Assembly (NCBI GenBank): GCA_040508545.1
Contig: JBEVMR010000046.1
Span: 1-64,000 of the forward strand
Source: VRUE01 sp040508545
GTDB taxonomy: Bacteria > Actinomycetota > Thermoleophilia > Solirubrobacterales > 70-9
Direction of reading: 5' to 3'
Length of the DNA stretch: 64,000 bases
Part shown: positions 44,082 through 52,097 of the stretch, piece by piece
How the letters are laid out: every line of letters starts with the position of its first letter
Position numbering within the stretch: the stretch's first letter is position 1
Notes under the pieces: generated by a model
What the model saw: the letters and a program-made list of their open reading frames with translations, nothing else
Database searches by the model: none
What the model was told of the DNA's origin: nothing
Translations under genes and position numbers: made by a program

Positions 44082-44414
44082 ATGGCAGGCCAGGGAGGGG
44101 AGCCGGAGGGAAACAAGCCGCGTGGCGACATGCTCCTCGCGATCGCCCATCCGCTGCGACGCCAGATCCTGCGCAAGCTGGGCGAACGGGAGGAGCCCGC
44201 GAGCCCGATTCAGCTCGCCGACGAGCTCGAGGGGCCGCTCGGCAAGATCGCCTACCACGTGCGAATCCTCTGCCGGCTGGGCGCCGTCTCGCCGGCCGGC
44301 GAGCAGCAGGTCCGCGGCGCCATCGAGCACTTCTACGCGAGCACGGTCAAGGACGACCCACCGATCGAAACCCTGCTCGAGGAAACGAAGAAAGAGGACG
44401 AGGAAGAGGAGTAG
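44082..44414 (+). CDS. Winged-helix (ArsR-like) regulator
   Basis: 110 aa. Helix-turn-helix core AIAHPLRRQILRKLGE, SPIQLADELEGPLGKIAYHV, RILCRLGAVSPAGE, as in ArsR-like regulators that respond by dimer contacts. It has an acidic C-terminal tail (EETKKEDEEEEE-like). No metal-binding CxC is seen. It diverges from the riboswitch operon. Related in sequence to the small regulator at 47793. Confidence 0.75.
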   Translation: MAGQGGEPEGNKPRGDMLLAIAHPLRRQILRKLGEREEPASPIQLADELEGPLGKIAYHVRILCRLGAVSPAGEQQVRGAIEHFYASTVKDDPPIETLLEETKKEDEEEE

Positions 44415-44515
44415 TCACGCTCGCCTGAACGTTCGTCCAGCTTGCTTGGGCTACCGCGGGGGCCGGCGTAGGCTCGCCGCCGCATCTGGAAACTGTCACG
44501 TTTATGGGGGAGCAC

Positions 44516-45220
44516 ATGAAGCAGGGGATTTGGCGGCACTCGCCGGCGTTGGCGATCTCGGTGATCGCGCTCTTCGTCGCGCTCGGCGGCAGCGTCTACG
44601 CGGCGAAGAAGGCGAGGATCGACGGCAAGGCGATCCGGGCGAAGTCGATTCCGGGCAACCGCGTGCAGCCGCGCTCGATCGCGGCCAATCGCCTCAAGCC
44701 GGGCGTGCTGCAGGGTGCGGCGAGCACGGCGCCGCTGACCGGCGCCGAGATCAACGAGCTGACCCTCGGCCAGGTGCCGAGCGCGGCGCACGCGGACTCA
44801 GCCGACACGGCGCAGAGCGCCATCGACGCTCAAACCGCGCTCAACGCAGTCAACGCCGTCGACGCGCAGACCGTCAACGGGCACGGGGTCGGCTGCCTGC
44901 CGGGCACACAGCCCTTCGCCGGCGCCTGCTGGGAGAGCTCGTGGACCAGCCCCGTCAACGCCCCCACCGCGGCGCGCAAATGCGCCGCCCGCGGCGGGGA
45001 GCTGCCGGAGGCGCTGCACCTGGCCGCCTTCGCCGAAGAGCAGGGGGTGAACCTCGATTTGGGCGATGAGTGGTCGAGCGACATCGTGAGTTTTACGTCT
45101 AACGATGTCTATGCGGTGGGCACTGTGTCAGCGGACAGCGTTATTGGCACCGGCCTGTTCAACTCAGGCGGCACGATGGATGCCCACGCCTACCGCTGCG
45201 TCTTCCCGCTGCTGCGATGA
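44516..45220 (+). CDS. Exported protein of the Thermoleophilia-type signal-anchor family
   Basis: 234 aa. Begins MKQGIWRHSPALAISVIALF then VALGGSVYAAKK, an N-terminus common to exported proteins of this bacterial group, followed by a region of short degenerate repeats (GKAIRAKSIPGNRVQPRSI). The C-terminal ~110 residues contain four cysteines and several Trp/aromatic positions and could be a carbohydrate-binding or lectin-like fold, but I cannot name it. ATG 44516 has GGGGGAG at the right distance; ATG 44504 is the alternative. Confidence 0.65.
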   Translation: MKQGIWRHSPALAISVIALFVALGGSVYAAKKARIDGKAIRAKSIPGNRVQPRSIAANRLKPGVLQGAASTAPLTGAEINELTLGQVPSAAHADSADTAQSAIDAQTALNAVNAVDAQTVNGHGVGCLPGTQPFAGACWESSWTSPVNAPTAARKCAARGGELPEALHLAAFAEEQGVNLDLGDEWSSDIVSFTSNDVYAVGTVSADSVIGTGLFNSGGTMDAHAYRCVFPLLR

Positions 45221-45224
45221 CTCT

Positions 45225-46166
45225 ATGCTCGTATCGATGCGAAGTGGCCCGCACAGCGCCAGGCCTCGCGCCGCGGGCGCGCTGCTCGTGCTCGCCTGCC
45301 TGCTGGCGCTGCTGCTTGCCGCGCCGGCCAGCGCAGCCGCCTCTGCCCGCCTCCACCCCAACGCCGCCGGCGAGGGCGAGGTCGCTCGGGTCGCCCGCTA
45401 CTGGACGCCGGCGCGGATGCGCTCGGCGCTGCCGCTCGACCAGCCCCGCGGCGAGCTCCCCCTCGCCCTCCCAAGCTTCGCTCAGGTCGCCGAACCGACC
45501 GTTCCCCCCCACCCCGTCAACGGCCGGCTCTTCGTCCGTCAGGGCAACAAACGCGGCTACTGCTCGGCGACGGCGATCGACACGCCGAGCCGCAAGCTCG
45601 TCCTGACCGCCGCCCACTGCGTCAACTCCGGCCCGCAGTTCCCCAACGGCCGCAGCGTCTGGTCGAGCTTCCTCCAGTTCGTCCCCGCCTACAGCGGCGC
45701 CACGGCGCCCTTCGGGGCCTTCATCGCCCACCGCAGGTCGGTCTTCGCGCTGCGCCAGTGGGTCGAGTTCGGCAATCCCAACTTCGACGTCGGCGCGGTC
45801 GTCATGGGCCCCAACGCGGAAGGCCTCGACGTCGCCGACGCGGTCGGCGGCGGCGCCGCGATCGCCACCGACCTCAGCCGCCGCCAGGACTTCCAGACCT
45901 TCGGCTACCCGGGCAGGATCCGCTGGATGCAGGGCTGCGACTCGCCCTACGTCGGCGACGACGCCACGACCTACCGCATCCCCGGCCCGCCGACGATCGC
46001 GATCCGCTGCCACTGGGCCCCCGGCGCCAGCGGCGGCGGCTGGCTGATCGAAGGTGGGACGGCGATCAACGGCCTGACCAGCTACGGCAAGCCAAAAGAC
46101 CGTCTCCACACCTTCAGCCCCTACTTCAGCAAGCGCAACGTCGGCCGCCTCACCGCCGGCCTCTAA
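45225..46166 (+). CDS. Secreted trypsin-like serine protease
   Basis: 313 aa with a signal peptide (AGALLVLACLLALLLAAP). Catalytic triad: His in VLTAAHCVNS, Asp in NPNFDVGAVVMG, Ser in APGASGGGWL; the GYCSATAID and LTSYG segments fit the chymotrypsin fold. A prodomain-like stretch lies between the signal peptide and VNGRLFVRQG. It follows the exported protein by 4 bp, so they may be co-transcribed. ATG 45237 is an alternative start. Confidence 0.85.
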   Translation: MLVSMRSGPHSARPRAAGALLVLACLLALLLAAPASAAASARLHPNAAGEGEVARVARYWTPARMRSALPLDQPRGELPLALPSFAQVAEPTVPPHPVNGRLFVRQGNKRGYCSATAIDTPSRKLVLTAAHCVNSGPQFPNGRSVWSSFLQFVPAYSGATAPFGAFIAHRRSVFALRQWVEFGNPNFDVGAVVMGPNAEGLDVADAVGGGAAIATDLSRRQDFQTFGYPGRIRWMQGCDSPYVGDDATTYRIPGPPTIAIRCHWAPGASGGGWLIEGGTAINGLTSYGKPKDRLHTFSPYFSKRNVGRLTAGL

Positions 46167-46531
46167 GTTCCCAGCAGCTCGCGGTAGAAGCGGTAGTCGC
46201 GGCGGTCCGGCCGCAGGTTGGCGGCAAGCGCCAGGTGGTGGCGGGCGCGCTCGGTCTGGCCGGTCTTGGCCAAGGCGCGGCCGAGGCAGAAGTGGGCGAA
46301 GTCGTTGACCTGGTGGGTGTCGACCACGGCCTCAAACTCCGCCGCAGCGGCGGCGAAGCGGCCGCTGCGGAAGTAGGCACGGCCCAACGCCTCGCGCACC
46401 GAGGACTTCTCAGGGGCGCGGCGGGCCGCCATCTCGAGCGCCTCCGTCGCCTCCTCGAAATCAGCCTCAGCAAGCAGCTCGACGCCCCGTCGGTAAAGGC
46501 TGAAGGTCGACTCGCTCTCGCTAACGGCCAC
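46163..46531 (-). CDS. Small TPR-repeat protein
   Basis: 122 aa made of about three tetratricopeptide units: LYRRGVELLAEADFEEATEA, VREALGRAYFRSGRFAAAAA, FAHFCLGRALAKTGQTERAR. No signal peptide. Probably an adaptor. GTG start at 46531. Its 5' side is filled by a palindromic repeat and its 3' end overlaps the protease gene by 4 bp. Confidence 0.8.
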   Translation of the reverse strand: MAVSESESTFSLYRRGVELLAEADFEEATEALEMAARRAPEKSSVREALGRAYFRSGRFAAAAAEFEAVVDTHQVNDFAHFCLGRALAKTGQTERARHHLALAANLRPDRRDYRFYRELLGT

Positions 46532-46540
46532 GCACCGAGT

Positions 46541-46664
46541 GTAGGGACCCCTCCCGGTAGGGCTGAAACGTCTTGTACTTTTTCGTCAGGGCCTCCGGGC
46601 GCCAGCCCACCGACACCCCACCGAAAAAGTTAAGTGAAAGCCCTGCCGGGAGGGGTCCCTCTAC
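46541..46664. repeat. Structured palindromic repeat, copy 3 (divergent)
   Basis: Outer arms 46541-46564 and 46639-46664 pair along 24 positions with one T/G pair and a 2-nt bulge; inner arms ACTTTTTCG (46577-46585) and CGAAAAAGT (46622-46630) pair perfectly. Same nested plan and size as the copies at 21.9 and 40.1 kb, and it keeps a CGTC(T/C)T-like left flank, but overall sequence has diverged. It spans the whole gap between the epimerase stop and the TPR gene. Confidence 0.7.
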
Positions 46665-47659
46665 CCGGCTCGGACAGCGGCGATCGTTTCGCGCAAAGTC
46701 TCGCGGGCATCGTGGTGCGGCATCCAGTGCAGCTTGCGGCGCGCCCGCGAGCTGTCCATCAGCACGGGACGGCGCATCGTCTCGATCCAGGCCGCCTCGG
46801 CCGGCAGGAATGGAAGAAACGGCGCGACCGCCTCGGCCGCGACCCCGACCGCCAGCTGCGGCGCCGGCACCGAGTGCCAGCCCAGCTCGTGAGCTAGGTC
46901 GGAGACGGTCAGCTCACCCGGGCCGGCGAGGTTGTAGACGCCGGGCTCACCGTGCCCGATCACGGCGGCGCAGAGGGCCGCGGCCACGTCGTCGTGGTGG
47001 ACGAGCTGGAACGAGACCCCCGGGTCGGGCAGCACCGGGCGCAGCGAGGGCGTCCTGCCGAGCGCCCAGCGCACCGGCCCAGGCAGCTTCTGGCCGAGCG
47101 TCAGCAGCGGCACCAGCTCCAGCAGCAATGGCGCTTTCGGCCCGGCGACGATGCAGGGCCGGAAGACATAGGCATCCGTTGCAGAGCCCTCCAGCGACTC
47201 GGCCAGCACCGCCTCGGCCTCGGCCTTGTCGGCGGAGTAGGGATGGCGGGCGGTCCCCCGCACCGGCTCGTCCTCGCTCAGCAGCCCCGGCAAGCTGCGG
47301 TGAAAGCCGTAGGCGGCGACCGAGGAGGTGTAGACGAGTCGCTTCGCCCCGGCGGCGGCCGCCGCCTCGAAGACGTTGCGCGAGCCGGTCAGGTTGATCT
47401 CGCGGCTCTCCCCGCGGCCGGCGACGATGACGAAGGCGAGGTGGACGACGACGTCGGCATCGGCGACGAGGGCGTCGACGGCGTCGCGGTCGAGGATGTC
47501 GCCGCGCCTGTATTCGGTCTTCTCCCAGCCCTGGGCACCGAGGTCGAAGGGCCGGCGCGCCATGCCGATCACCCGCTCAACCTCGGGCGCCCTCTCGAGC
47601 GCGGAGATGAACGACTTGCCGATCTCCCCAGTTGGGCCGGTGACTGCAATCGTCAACAT
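46661..47659 (-). CDS. NAD(P)-dependent sugar epimerase/dehydratase family protein
   Basis: 332 aa extended SDR. Rossmann motif TIAVTGPTGEIGKSF, DILDRD, VVVHLAF, active-site YTSSVAAYG and YSADKAEAE (YxxxK), and VFRPCIV. The substrate pocket cannot be read. It diverges from the small regulator at 47793, with a possible operator between them. Confidence 0.82.
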   Translation of the reverse strand: MLTIAVTGPTGEIGKSFISALERAPEVERVIGMARRPFDLGAQGWEKTEYRRGDILDRDAVDALVADADVVVHLAFVIVAGRGESREINLTGSRNVFEAAAAAGAKRLVYTSSVAAYGFHRSLPGLLSEDEPVRGTARHPYSADKAEAEAVLAESLEGSATDAYVFRPCIVAGPKAPLLLELVPLLTLGQKLPGPVRWALGRTPSLRPVLPDPGVSFQLVHHDDVAAALCAAVIGHGEPGVYNLAGPGELTVSDLAHELGWHSVPAPQLAVGVAAEAVAPFLPFLPAEAAWIETMRRPVLMDSSRARRKLHWMPHHDARETLRETIAAVRAG

Positions 47660-47752
47660 GCGATCAATTCTTCCGAAAGTGCGGGGTAGCTGGCTCTCTC
47701 GGCCAGCTTGGCAATGCAAAGTTGTTCCGATTAAGCAAAGATGCCCGATCGA

Positions 47753-47769
47753 GTAGTTCGGTCTACTAC
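47753..47769. promoter_or_regulatory. Possible operator between epimerase and HTH gene
   Basis: Inverted repeat GTAGT-N7-ACTAC in the divergent gap, 24 bp before the regulator start. Its position and symmetry fit an autoregulatory site for the adjacent winged-helix protein. Confidence 0.35.
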
Positions 47770-47792
47770 ATTCAGTACAAGAGGAGATACTC

Positions 47793-48014
47793 GTGCCAAC
47801 CCAAGAGATGAGAGCGCTCTGGCATCCCACCAGGGCACGGATCCTCGAGCTCCTCAAGTCGGCGCCGGCAGTCCGCTCGGAACTGGTCGAGGCGGCCGGC
47901 GCCCCCTACGCAGAGGTCGCCTACCACTGCCGCGCCCTCTGCCGCTCCGGCTGCATCCAATACGCCGCGTCGTCGGGCCCCGAGGCCGACGACCCGCTCT
48001 TCGAAGCCGTCTAG
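47793..48014 (+). CDS. Very small winged-helix regulator
   Basis: 73 aa, little more than a helix-turn-helix: WHPTRARILELLKSA, VRSELVEAAGAPYAEVAYHC, RALCRSGCIQYA. It is a shorter relative of the regulator at 44082 (shared HP-R-RIL and VAYH-R-LCR-G pattern). GTG start preceded by GAGGAGA. Followed by a strong hairpin. Confidence 0.7.
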   Translation: MPTQEMRALWHPTRARILELLKSAPAVRSELVEAAGAPYAEVAYHCRALCRSGCIQYAASSGPEADDPLFEAV

Positions 48015-48027
48015 CCCGGACGAAAAC

Positions 48028-48062
48028 TCCCTGCAACCGCCCGACTCGGGAGGTTGCAGGGA
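48028..48062 (+). terminator. Hairpin terminator after the small HTH gene
   Basis: TCCCTGCAACC (48028-48038) pairs with GGTTGCAGGGA (48052-48062); an inner CCC/GGG extends the stem. No long T tract follows. It separates the regulator from the tRNA-Thr promoter region. Confidence 0.6.
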
Positions 48063-48090
48063 TCTCCGACTGGACATGACTTCAGTTCCG

Positions 48091-48120
48091 TTGTTACACT
48101 CCAAAATTATTGAATAGTTA
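48091..48120 (+). promoter_or_regulatory. Probable promoter of tRNA-Thr and the biosynthetic operon
   Basis: TTGTTA and TAGTTA with 18 bp spacing lie in an AT-rich island unlike the surroundings; a second reading (TTGAAT-N17-ATAAAC) would start transcription right at the tRNA. No other promoter is obvious in the 23 bp between the tRNA and the ArgRS-like gene, so read-through is likely. Confidence 0.45.
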
Positions 48121-48144
48121 CCTCACTGTTCGATAAACAAATAC

Positions 48145-48217
48145 GCACCAGTACCTCAATCGGTTAGAGGATCGGGTTTGTAAGCCGAGGATCCGGGTTC
48201 GAGCCCCGGCTGGTGCA
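48145..48217 (+). tRNA. tRNA-Thr (anticodon UGU)
   Basis: Complete cloverleaf of 73 nt: acceptor GCACCAG/CTGGTGC, D stem CCTC/GAGG, anticodon loop TTTGTAA, T arm CCGGG-TTCGAGC-CCCGG, no encoded CCA. G1-C72, C2-G71 and anticodon G35 U36 agree with known threonyl identity elements. The base pair closing the anticodon loop (31-39) is a G-G mismatch and the D stem begins with C10, both unusual. It lies 23 bp before the ArgRS-like gene. Confidence 0.9.
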
Positions 48218-48240
48218 TCGGCGCTGGGTTCGCCGGGACT

Positions 48241-49941
48241 ATGGACATCAATCTCTTCGACTACTTCGACGAAGCGGGAGGCGGGGGTGACGCCCAAGCG
48301 CACTGGACGCTGCGAGCGCCCTACCGCCCGCATGAGCGCCATGACCTGATGCTCGTGCCGCAGGTCGAAGGCTGGCAGGAGAACGGCGACGCGCTCGCCG
48401 CCCTGGAGGAGATCGAGCGCCAGCCCTGGGTCGACTCGGTCGCCCGTGAGGGCAAGCAGGCCTGGCTGCGCCTCGACGACGCCTGGGTGACGGAGCGGGG
48501 AGCGGCGCTCGAGCAGGGCGAGGAGGCGGTGGCCGGCTGCGGCGATGCCGCCAGCGGCCGGCGTTTCGCGCTCAACTTCTGGGACGCCAACTCGACCAAG
48601 GCGCTCCACATCGGCCACCTGCGCAACCTGGCGCTCGGCAACGCGCTCGGCAACGCCCTCGGCGAGGCCGGCGGCGCGGTCGAGCGCCGCAGCATCATCT
48701 GCGACATCGGTCGCAGCATGGGCGAGGCGATGGCCGGCGTCGTGCGCAGCGGCAAGTACCCGCAGGGGACCGGCGAGGGCAACGGGGTCAAGAGCGACCA
48801 CTTCGTCGGTTACTGCTACGCCGACTACGTGAAGAACGGGGCAAACGGGGCCTCGCTCGGGCTCGCCCAGGACCACCCCGCCGACTCGCTCACGCGCGAG
48901 GTCGACGTGCAGGACGACAGCGCCGACGAGCTGCTGCAGCGGGTGCTGAACGGCGACCAGACGGCGCTGGAGCTGTGGTCGCAGACGCGGGCCTGGGTGA
49001 TCTCCGGCCAGCGCAAGACCCTGGCTCGGCTCGGCATCCATTTCGACCGCGTCTTCTTCGAGTCCGACTTCCTGCCGGAGGTGGTCGAGCTGACCGACCT
49101 CGGCCTGCAGGAGGGGACGCTGGAGAAACGGGTCGACGGCACCGTGATCTACATGACCGACCGCGAGGAGCTGGAGGAAATGCCGCTGGTGCGCTCCGAC
49201 GGGGTGCCGACCCAGCACATGCGGGCGCTCGCCTACTGGCTCGCCGACACCGGCCTCGACGGCACCACCTCGGTTCAGGTCTGCGGCCAGGAGTGGTACG
49301 CCCACGTGACATGCCGCCGGCAGCTGATGGCCGAGCTCGTCCACACCGACAGCGGCAACGGCTTCCACCCCTACCACGACATCTTCCACGGCATGGTCGC
49401 GCGCGAACGCGAAAAGATCGCCTCCTCCAAGAAGGACGCGGTCCTGATCGACCACCTGGTCGAGTGGATCGACGAGCAGATCGAGGCCGATCCCGCGCGC
49501 GAGGCCGTGCGGCGCGGCAACCCCAACCCCGACCGGGTCGCCTCCCAGGTCGCGCTCGGCTTCTTCCTCCTGCACAGCGCGACCAAGCGGGTCGATTTCG
49601 AGCCCGAGAAGCTGCTCGCCGAGGACAAGGCGCTCGGCTGGGACCTGGCGCGGGCGCGGGCGCGCCCCGGCTCCGCAGCGGAGAACGGCGGCGAGGCGCA
49701 GGCCGGCCCCGGCGCCGCAGTGGAGGACCCCGACTACCGCTTCGCGGTCGTCCAGGCCGAGACCTTCGGCCGCCTGCTCGGCCGGGTCGCCGGCAACCTC
49801 GACGTCGCCCCACTCGCCCGCTACGCGTCGCACCTGGCGCGCTGGCAGAACGCCGAGCAGCGGGCGCCGCACGTCTCACGCATCGTCCGCTCGACCCTCG
49901 ACCGCACCGCCCGCGGGCTCGGCTTGGAGGCACAGGCATGA
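48241..49941 (+). CDS. Arginyl-tRNA synthetase paralogue with altered amino-acid pocket
   Basis: 566 aa class I synthetase. NFWDANSTKALHIGHLRN holds the HIGH motif (123-126); KIASSKK (392-398) stands for KMSK; LVRSDGVPT and the C-terminal helical anticodon domain (LDVAPLARYASHLARW) are ArgRS-like. In ArgRS the segment after VRSDG reads T-Y-x-x-x-D, where Tyr and Asp hold the guanidinium; here it is TQHMRA, so they are Gln325 and Ala329. It therefore probably does not use arginine. It is the first gene of a seven-gene coupled set with aminodeoxychorismate and N-oxidation enzymes, not a housekeeping context. Confidence 0.85.
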   Translation: MDINLFDYFDEAGGGGDAQAHWTLRAPYRPHERHDLMLVPQVEGWQENGDALAALEEIERQPWVDSVAREGKQAWLRLDDAWVTERGAALEQGEEAVAGCGDAASGRRFALNFWDANSTKALHIGHLRNLALGNALGNALGEAGGAVERRSIICDIGRSMGEAMAGVVRSGKYPQGTGEGNGVKSDHFVGYCYADYVKNGANGASLGLAQDHPADSLTREVDVQDDSADELLQRVLNGDQTALELWSQTRAWVISGQRKTLARLGIHFDRVFFESDFLPEVVELTDLGLQEGTLEKRVDGTVIYMTDREELEEMPLVRSDGVPTQHMRALAYWLADTGLDGTTSVQVCGQEWYAHVTCRRQLMAELVHTDSGNGFHPYHDIFHGMVAREREKIASSKKDAVLIDHLVEWIDEQIEADPAREAVRRGNPNPDRVASQVALGFFLLHSATKRVDFEPEKLLAEDKALGWDLARARARPGSAAENGGEAQAGPGAAVEDPDYRFAVVQAETFGRLLGRVAGNLDVAPLARYASHLARWQNAEQRAPHVSRIVRSTLDRTARGLGLEAQA

Positions 49942-52097
49942 GGACGCTGCTCGTCGACAACCACGACTCCTACACCTACAACGTCTTCCACCTGCTGGCC
50001 GGCGTCAGCGGTGAAGAGCCGATCGTGGTCGACAACGACGCCGTCTCCTGGCGGGCGCTCTCGCGCTGGGACTTCGACGCGATCGTCCTCTCCCCCGGCC
50101 CCGGCAGCCCCGAGCGCTGGCACGACTTCTGCGTCTGCAACGACATCCTCCGCTACAGCGAGATCCCGGTGCTCGGCATCTGCCTCGGCCACCAGGGGCT
50201 CGGCCACCTGCTCGCCGGCAAGGTCTCGAGCGCGCCGGAGGCGATGCACGGCCGGCTCAGCCGCATCCACCACTCCGATGACGGGCTCTTCGCCGGCATC
50301 CCACAGGACTTCCCGGTCGTCCGCTACCACTCGCTGGCGATCACCGACATGGGCCCCGACGGCAACATCACCGCCTGGGCCGACGACGGGGTCGTGATGG
50401 GCATCGAACACCGCCGCCGGCCGATGTGGGGCGTCCAGTTCCACCCCGAGTCGATCGCCACCGAGCACGGCGCCAGGTTGGTCGAGAACTTCTACGGCCT
50501 CGCCCGCCGCCAGCGCTCGCCGCGCTGGCGCGGCGCCAAGCGCCCCCTGCAGATGCCACCGCGGACCAAGGTGCGGCGCAGCCCCAGCGGCAGCGGCAAG
50601 AGCGAGCTGCGCCTGCGCACGCTCCCCGGCGAACCCTCGACCGAGGCGCTCTTCGAACGGCTCTTCGGCACCGCCGAGCACGCCTTCTGGCTCGACAGCG
50701 CCGACGCTCCGACGCGGCTCGCCCAGCGCTCCTTCCTCGGCACCAGCGCCGGCGCCGGCCGCTGCGTGCTCGAGTACGACGTCGAGTCCGGCACCGCGAT
50801 CCGGCACGGCGCCGGCGCCGCGACCAGCGTGCGCGCCTCGATCTTCGACTTGCTCGACCGCGAGCTCGCAGAGCACGCGATCGAGCCTCCCCCCGCCGAC
50901 CTCCCGCCCGGACTGATGGGCGGCTTCGTCGGCTATCTCGGCTACGAGCTCAAGGCGGACTGCGGCTCGCCAAACGCGCATCGGTCGGACACGCCCGATG
51001 CAGTGATGATGCTCGCCAACCGCCTCGTCGCCGTCGATCACTTGCGTAAACGGACGCATCTGGTCGCGCTCTGCCACGGCGACGAGGCGGAAGCCGAGAA
51101 CTGGCTCGACGAGGCTGAGGAGGCGGTGCTCGAGATCATCGCCAACCCGCCCGAGCCAGCGGAGCCGCTGGCCTTAAGCGAAGGGCCGGAAGCCGAGCAC
51201 GTCAGCTTCCGCTGCGGCCGCGGGCGCGAGCAGTACCTCGCCGACATCGCCCGCAGCCAGGCCGAGCTCGCCGCCGGCGAGTCCTACGAGGTCTGCCTCA
51301 CCGACCAGATCTCGACCGATGCCAGCCCCGACCCCTTCGACCTCTACCGCCTGCTGCGGCGCCGCAACCCGGCTCCCTTCGCCGCCTACCTGAAGCTGGG
51401 CGAGATGGCGGTCGTCAGCTCCTCGCCCGAGCGCTTCCTCTCGGTCGATCGCGAGCGGCGCGTCGAGGCGCGCCCGATCAAGGGCACGACCCCGCGCTCG
51501 GGGGACCCCGTGCGTGACGATGAACTGCGCGCGGAGCTGACCGAAGACGAGAAGACCTACGCCGAGCACCTGATGATCGTCGACCTGCTGCGCAACGACC
51601 TCGGCCGGGTCTGCGAGGTCGGCAGCGTCGGCGTCCCCGAGCTGATGATCGTCGAGGACTACGCGACCGTCCACCAGCTGATCTCGACCGTGAGCGGAGT
51701 GCTCGGGGGCGAGCGAAGCGCGGCCGAATGCGCGCGCGCCTGCTTCCCCGGCGGCTCGATGACCGGCGCGCCGAAGGAGCGCACGATGGAGATCATCGAC
51801 GACCTCGAGGACGAGGCGCGCGGCGTCTACTCGGGAGCGATCGGCTGGTTCGGGGTCGACGGCGCGATGGACCTCAGCATCGTCATCCGCACGATCGTGA
51901 TGCGCCCCGGCCGGACGACGATCGGAGCCGGTGGCGCGATCGTCATGCAGTCCGACCCGGTAGACGAGTTCGACGAGATTCTGCTCAAGGCACGGGCGCC
52001 GATGGCGACGATCGCCGAGGCCGTCACCGGCTCGAGCGCGGCGGAGGCCTGGTCGGTCGAGCTAGAGCCACAAGCGGAGGCCGCCGGGGCCCTATGA
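49938..52097 (+). CDS. Fused aminodeoxychorismate synthase (PabA-PabB type)
   Basis: 719 aa. Residues 1-185 are a glutamine amidotransferase (GICLGHQ with Cys82, GVQFHPES with His169 and Glu171). After a basic linker comes the chorismate enzyme with FVGYLGYELK, VSSSPERFL, ARPIKGTTPRSGD, EKTYAEHLMIVDLLRNDLGR and CFPGGSMTGAPK. The Lys in PIKGT marks ADC synthase rather than anthranilate synthase (Ala there). PabAB fusions of this kind feed p-aminobenzoate- or p-aminophenylalanine-derived antibiotics. ATGA overlap with the synthetase gene. Confidence 0.92.
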   Translation: MRTLLVDNHDSYTYNVFHLLAGVSGEEPIVVDNDAVSWRALSRWDFDAIVLSPGPGSPERWHDFCVCNDILRYSEIPVLGICLGHQGLGHLLAGKVSSAPEAMHGRLSRIHHSDDGLFAGIPQDFPVVRYHSLAITDMGPDGNITAWADDGVVMGIEHRRRPMWGVQFHPESIATEHGARLVENFYGLARRQRSPRWRGAKRPLQMPPRTKVRRSPSGSGKSELRLRTLPGEPSTEALFERLFGTAEHAFWLDSADAPTRLAQRSFLGTSAGAGRCVLEYDVESGTAIRHGAGAATSVRASIFDLLDRELAEHAIEPPPADLPPGLMGGFVGYLGYELKADCGSPNAHRSDTPDAVMMLANRLVAVDHLRKRTHLVALCHGDEAEAENWLDEAEEAVLEIIANPPEPAEPLALSEGPEAEHVSFRCGRGREQYLADIARSQAELAAGESYEVCLTDQISTDASPDPFDLYRLLRRRNPAPFAAYLKLGEMAVVSSSPERFLSVDRERRVEARPIKGTTPRSGDPVRDDELRAELTEDEKTYAEHLMIVDLLRNDLGRVCEVGSVGVPELMIVEDYATVHQLISTVSGVLGGERSAAECARACFPGGSMTGAPKERTMEIIDDLEDEARGVYSGAIGWFGVDGAMDLSIVIRTIVMRPGRTTIGAGGAIVMQSDPVDEFDEILLKARAPMATIAEAVTGSSAAEAWSVELEPQAEAAGAL

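Noticed and set aside
48145..48217. tRNA-Tyr (anticodon GUA) or tRNA-Lys for the tRNA before the cluster
   Set aside because: Shifting the anticodon loop to GTA or TTT breaks the stem; the UGU reading keeps four of five pairs and threonyl identity elements.
48118..49872. 584-codon minus-strand frame over the synthetase paralogue
   Set aside because: Antisense shadow; the plus strand carries an intact HIGH/KMSK-type synthetase, and this frame also crosses the tRNA gene.
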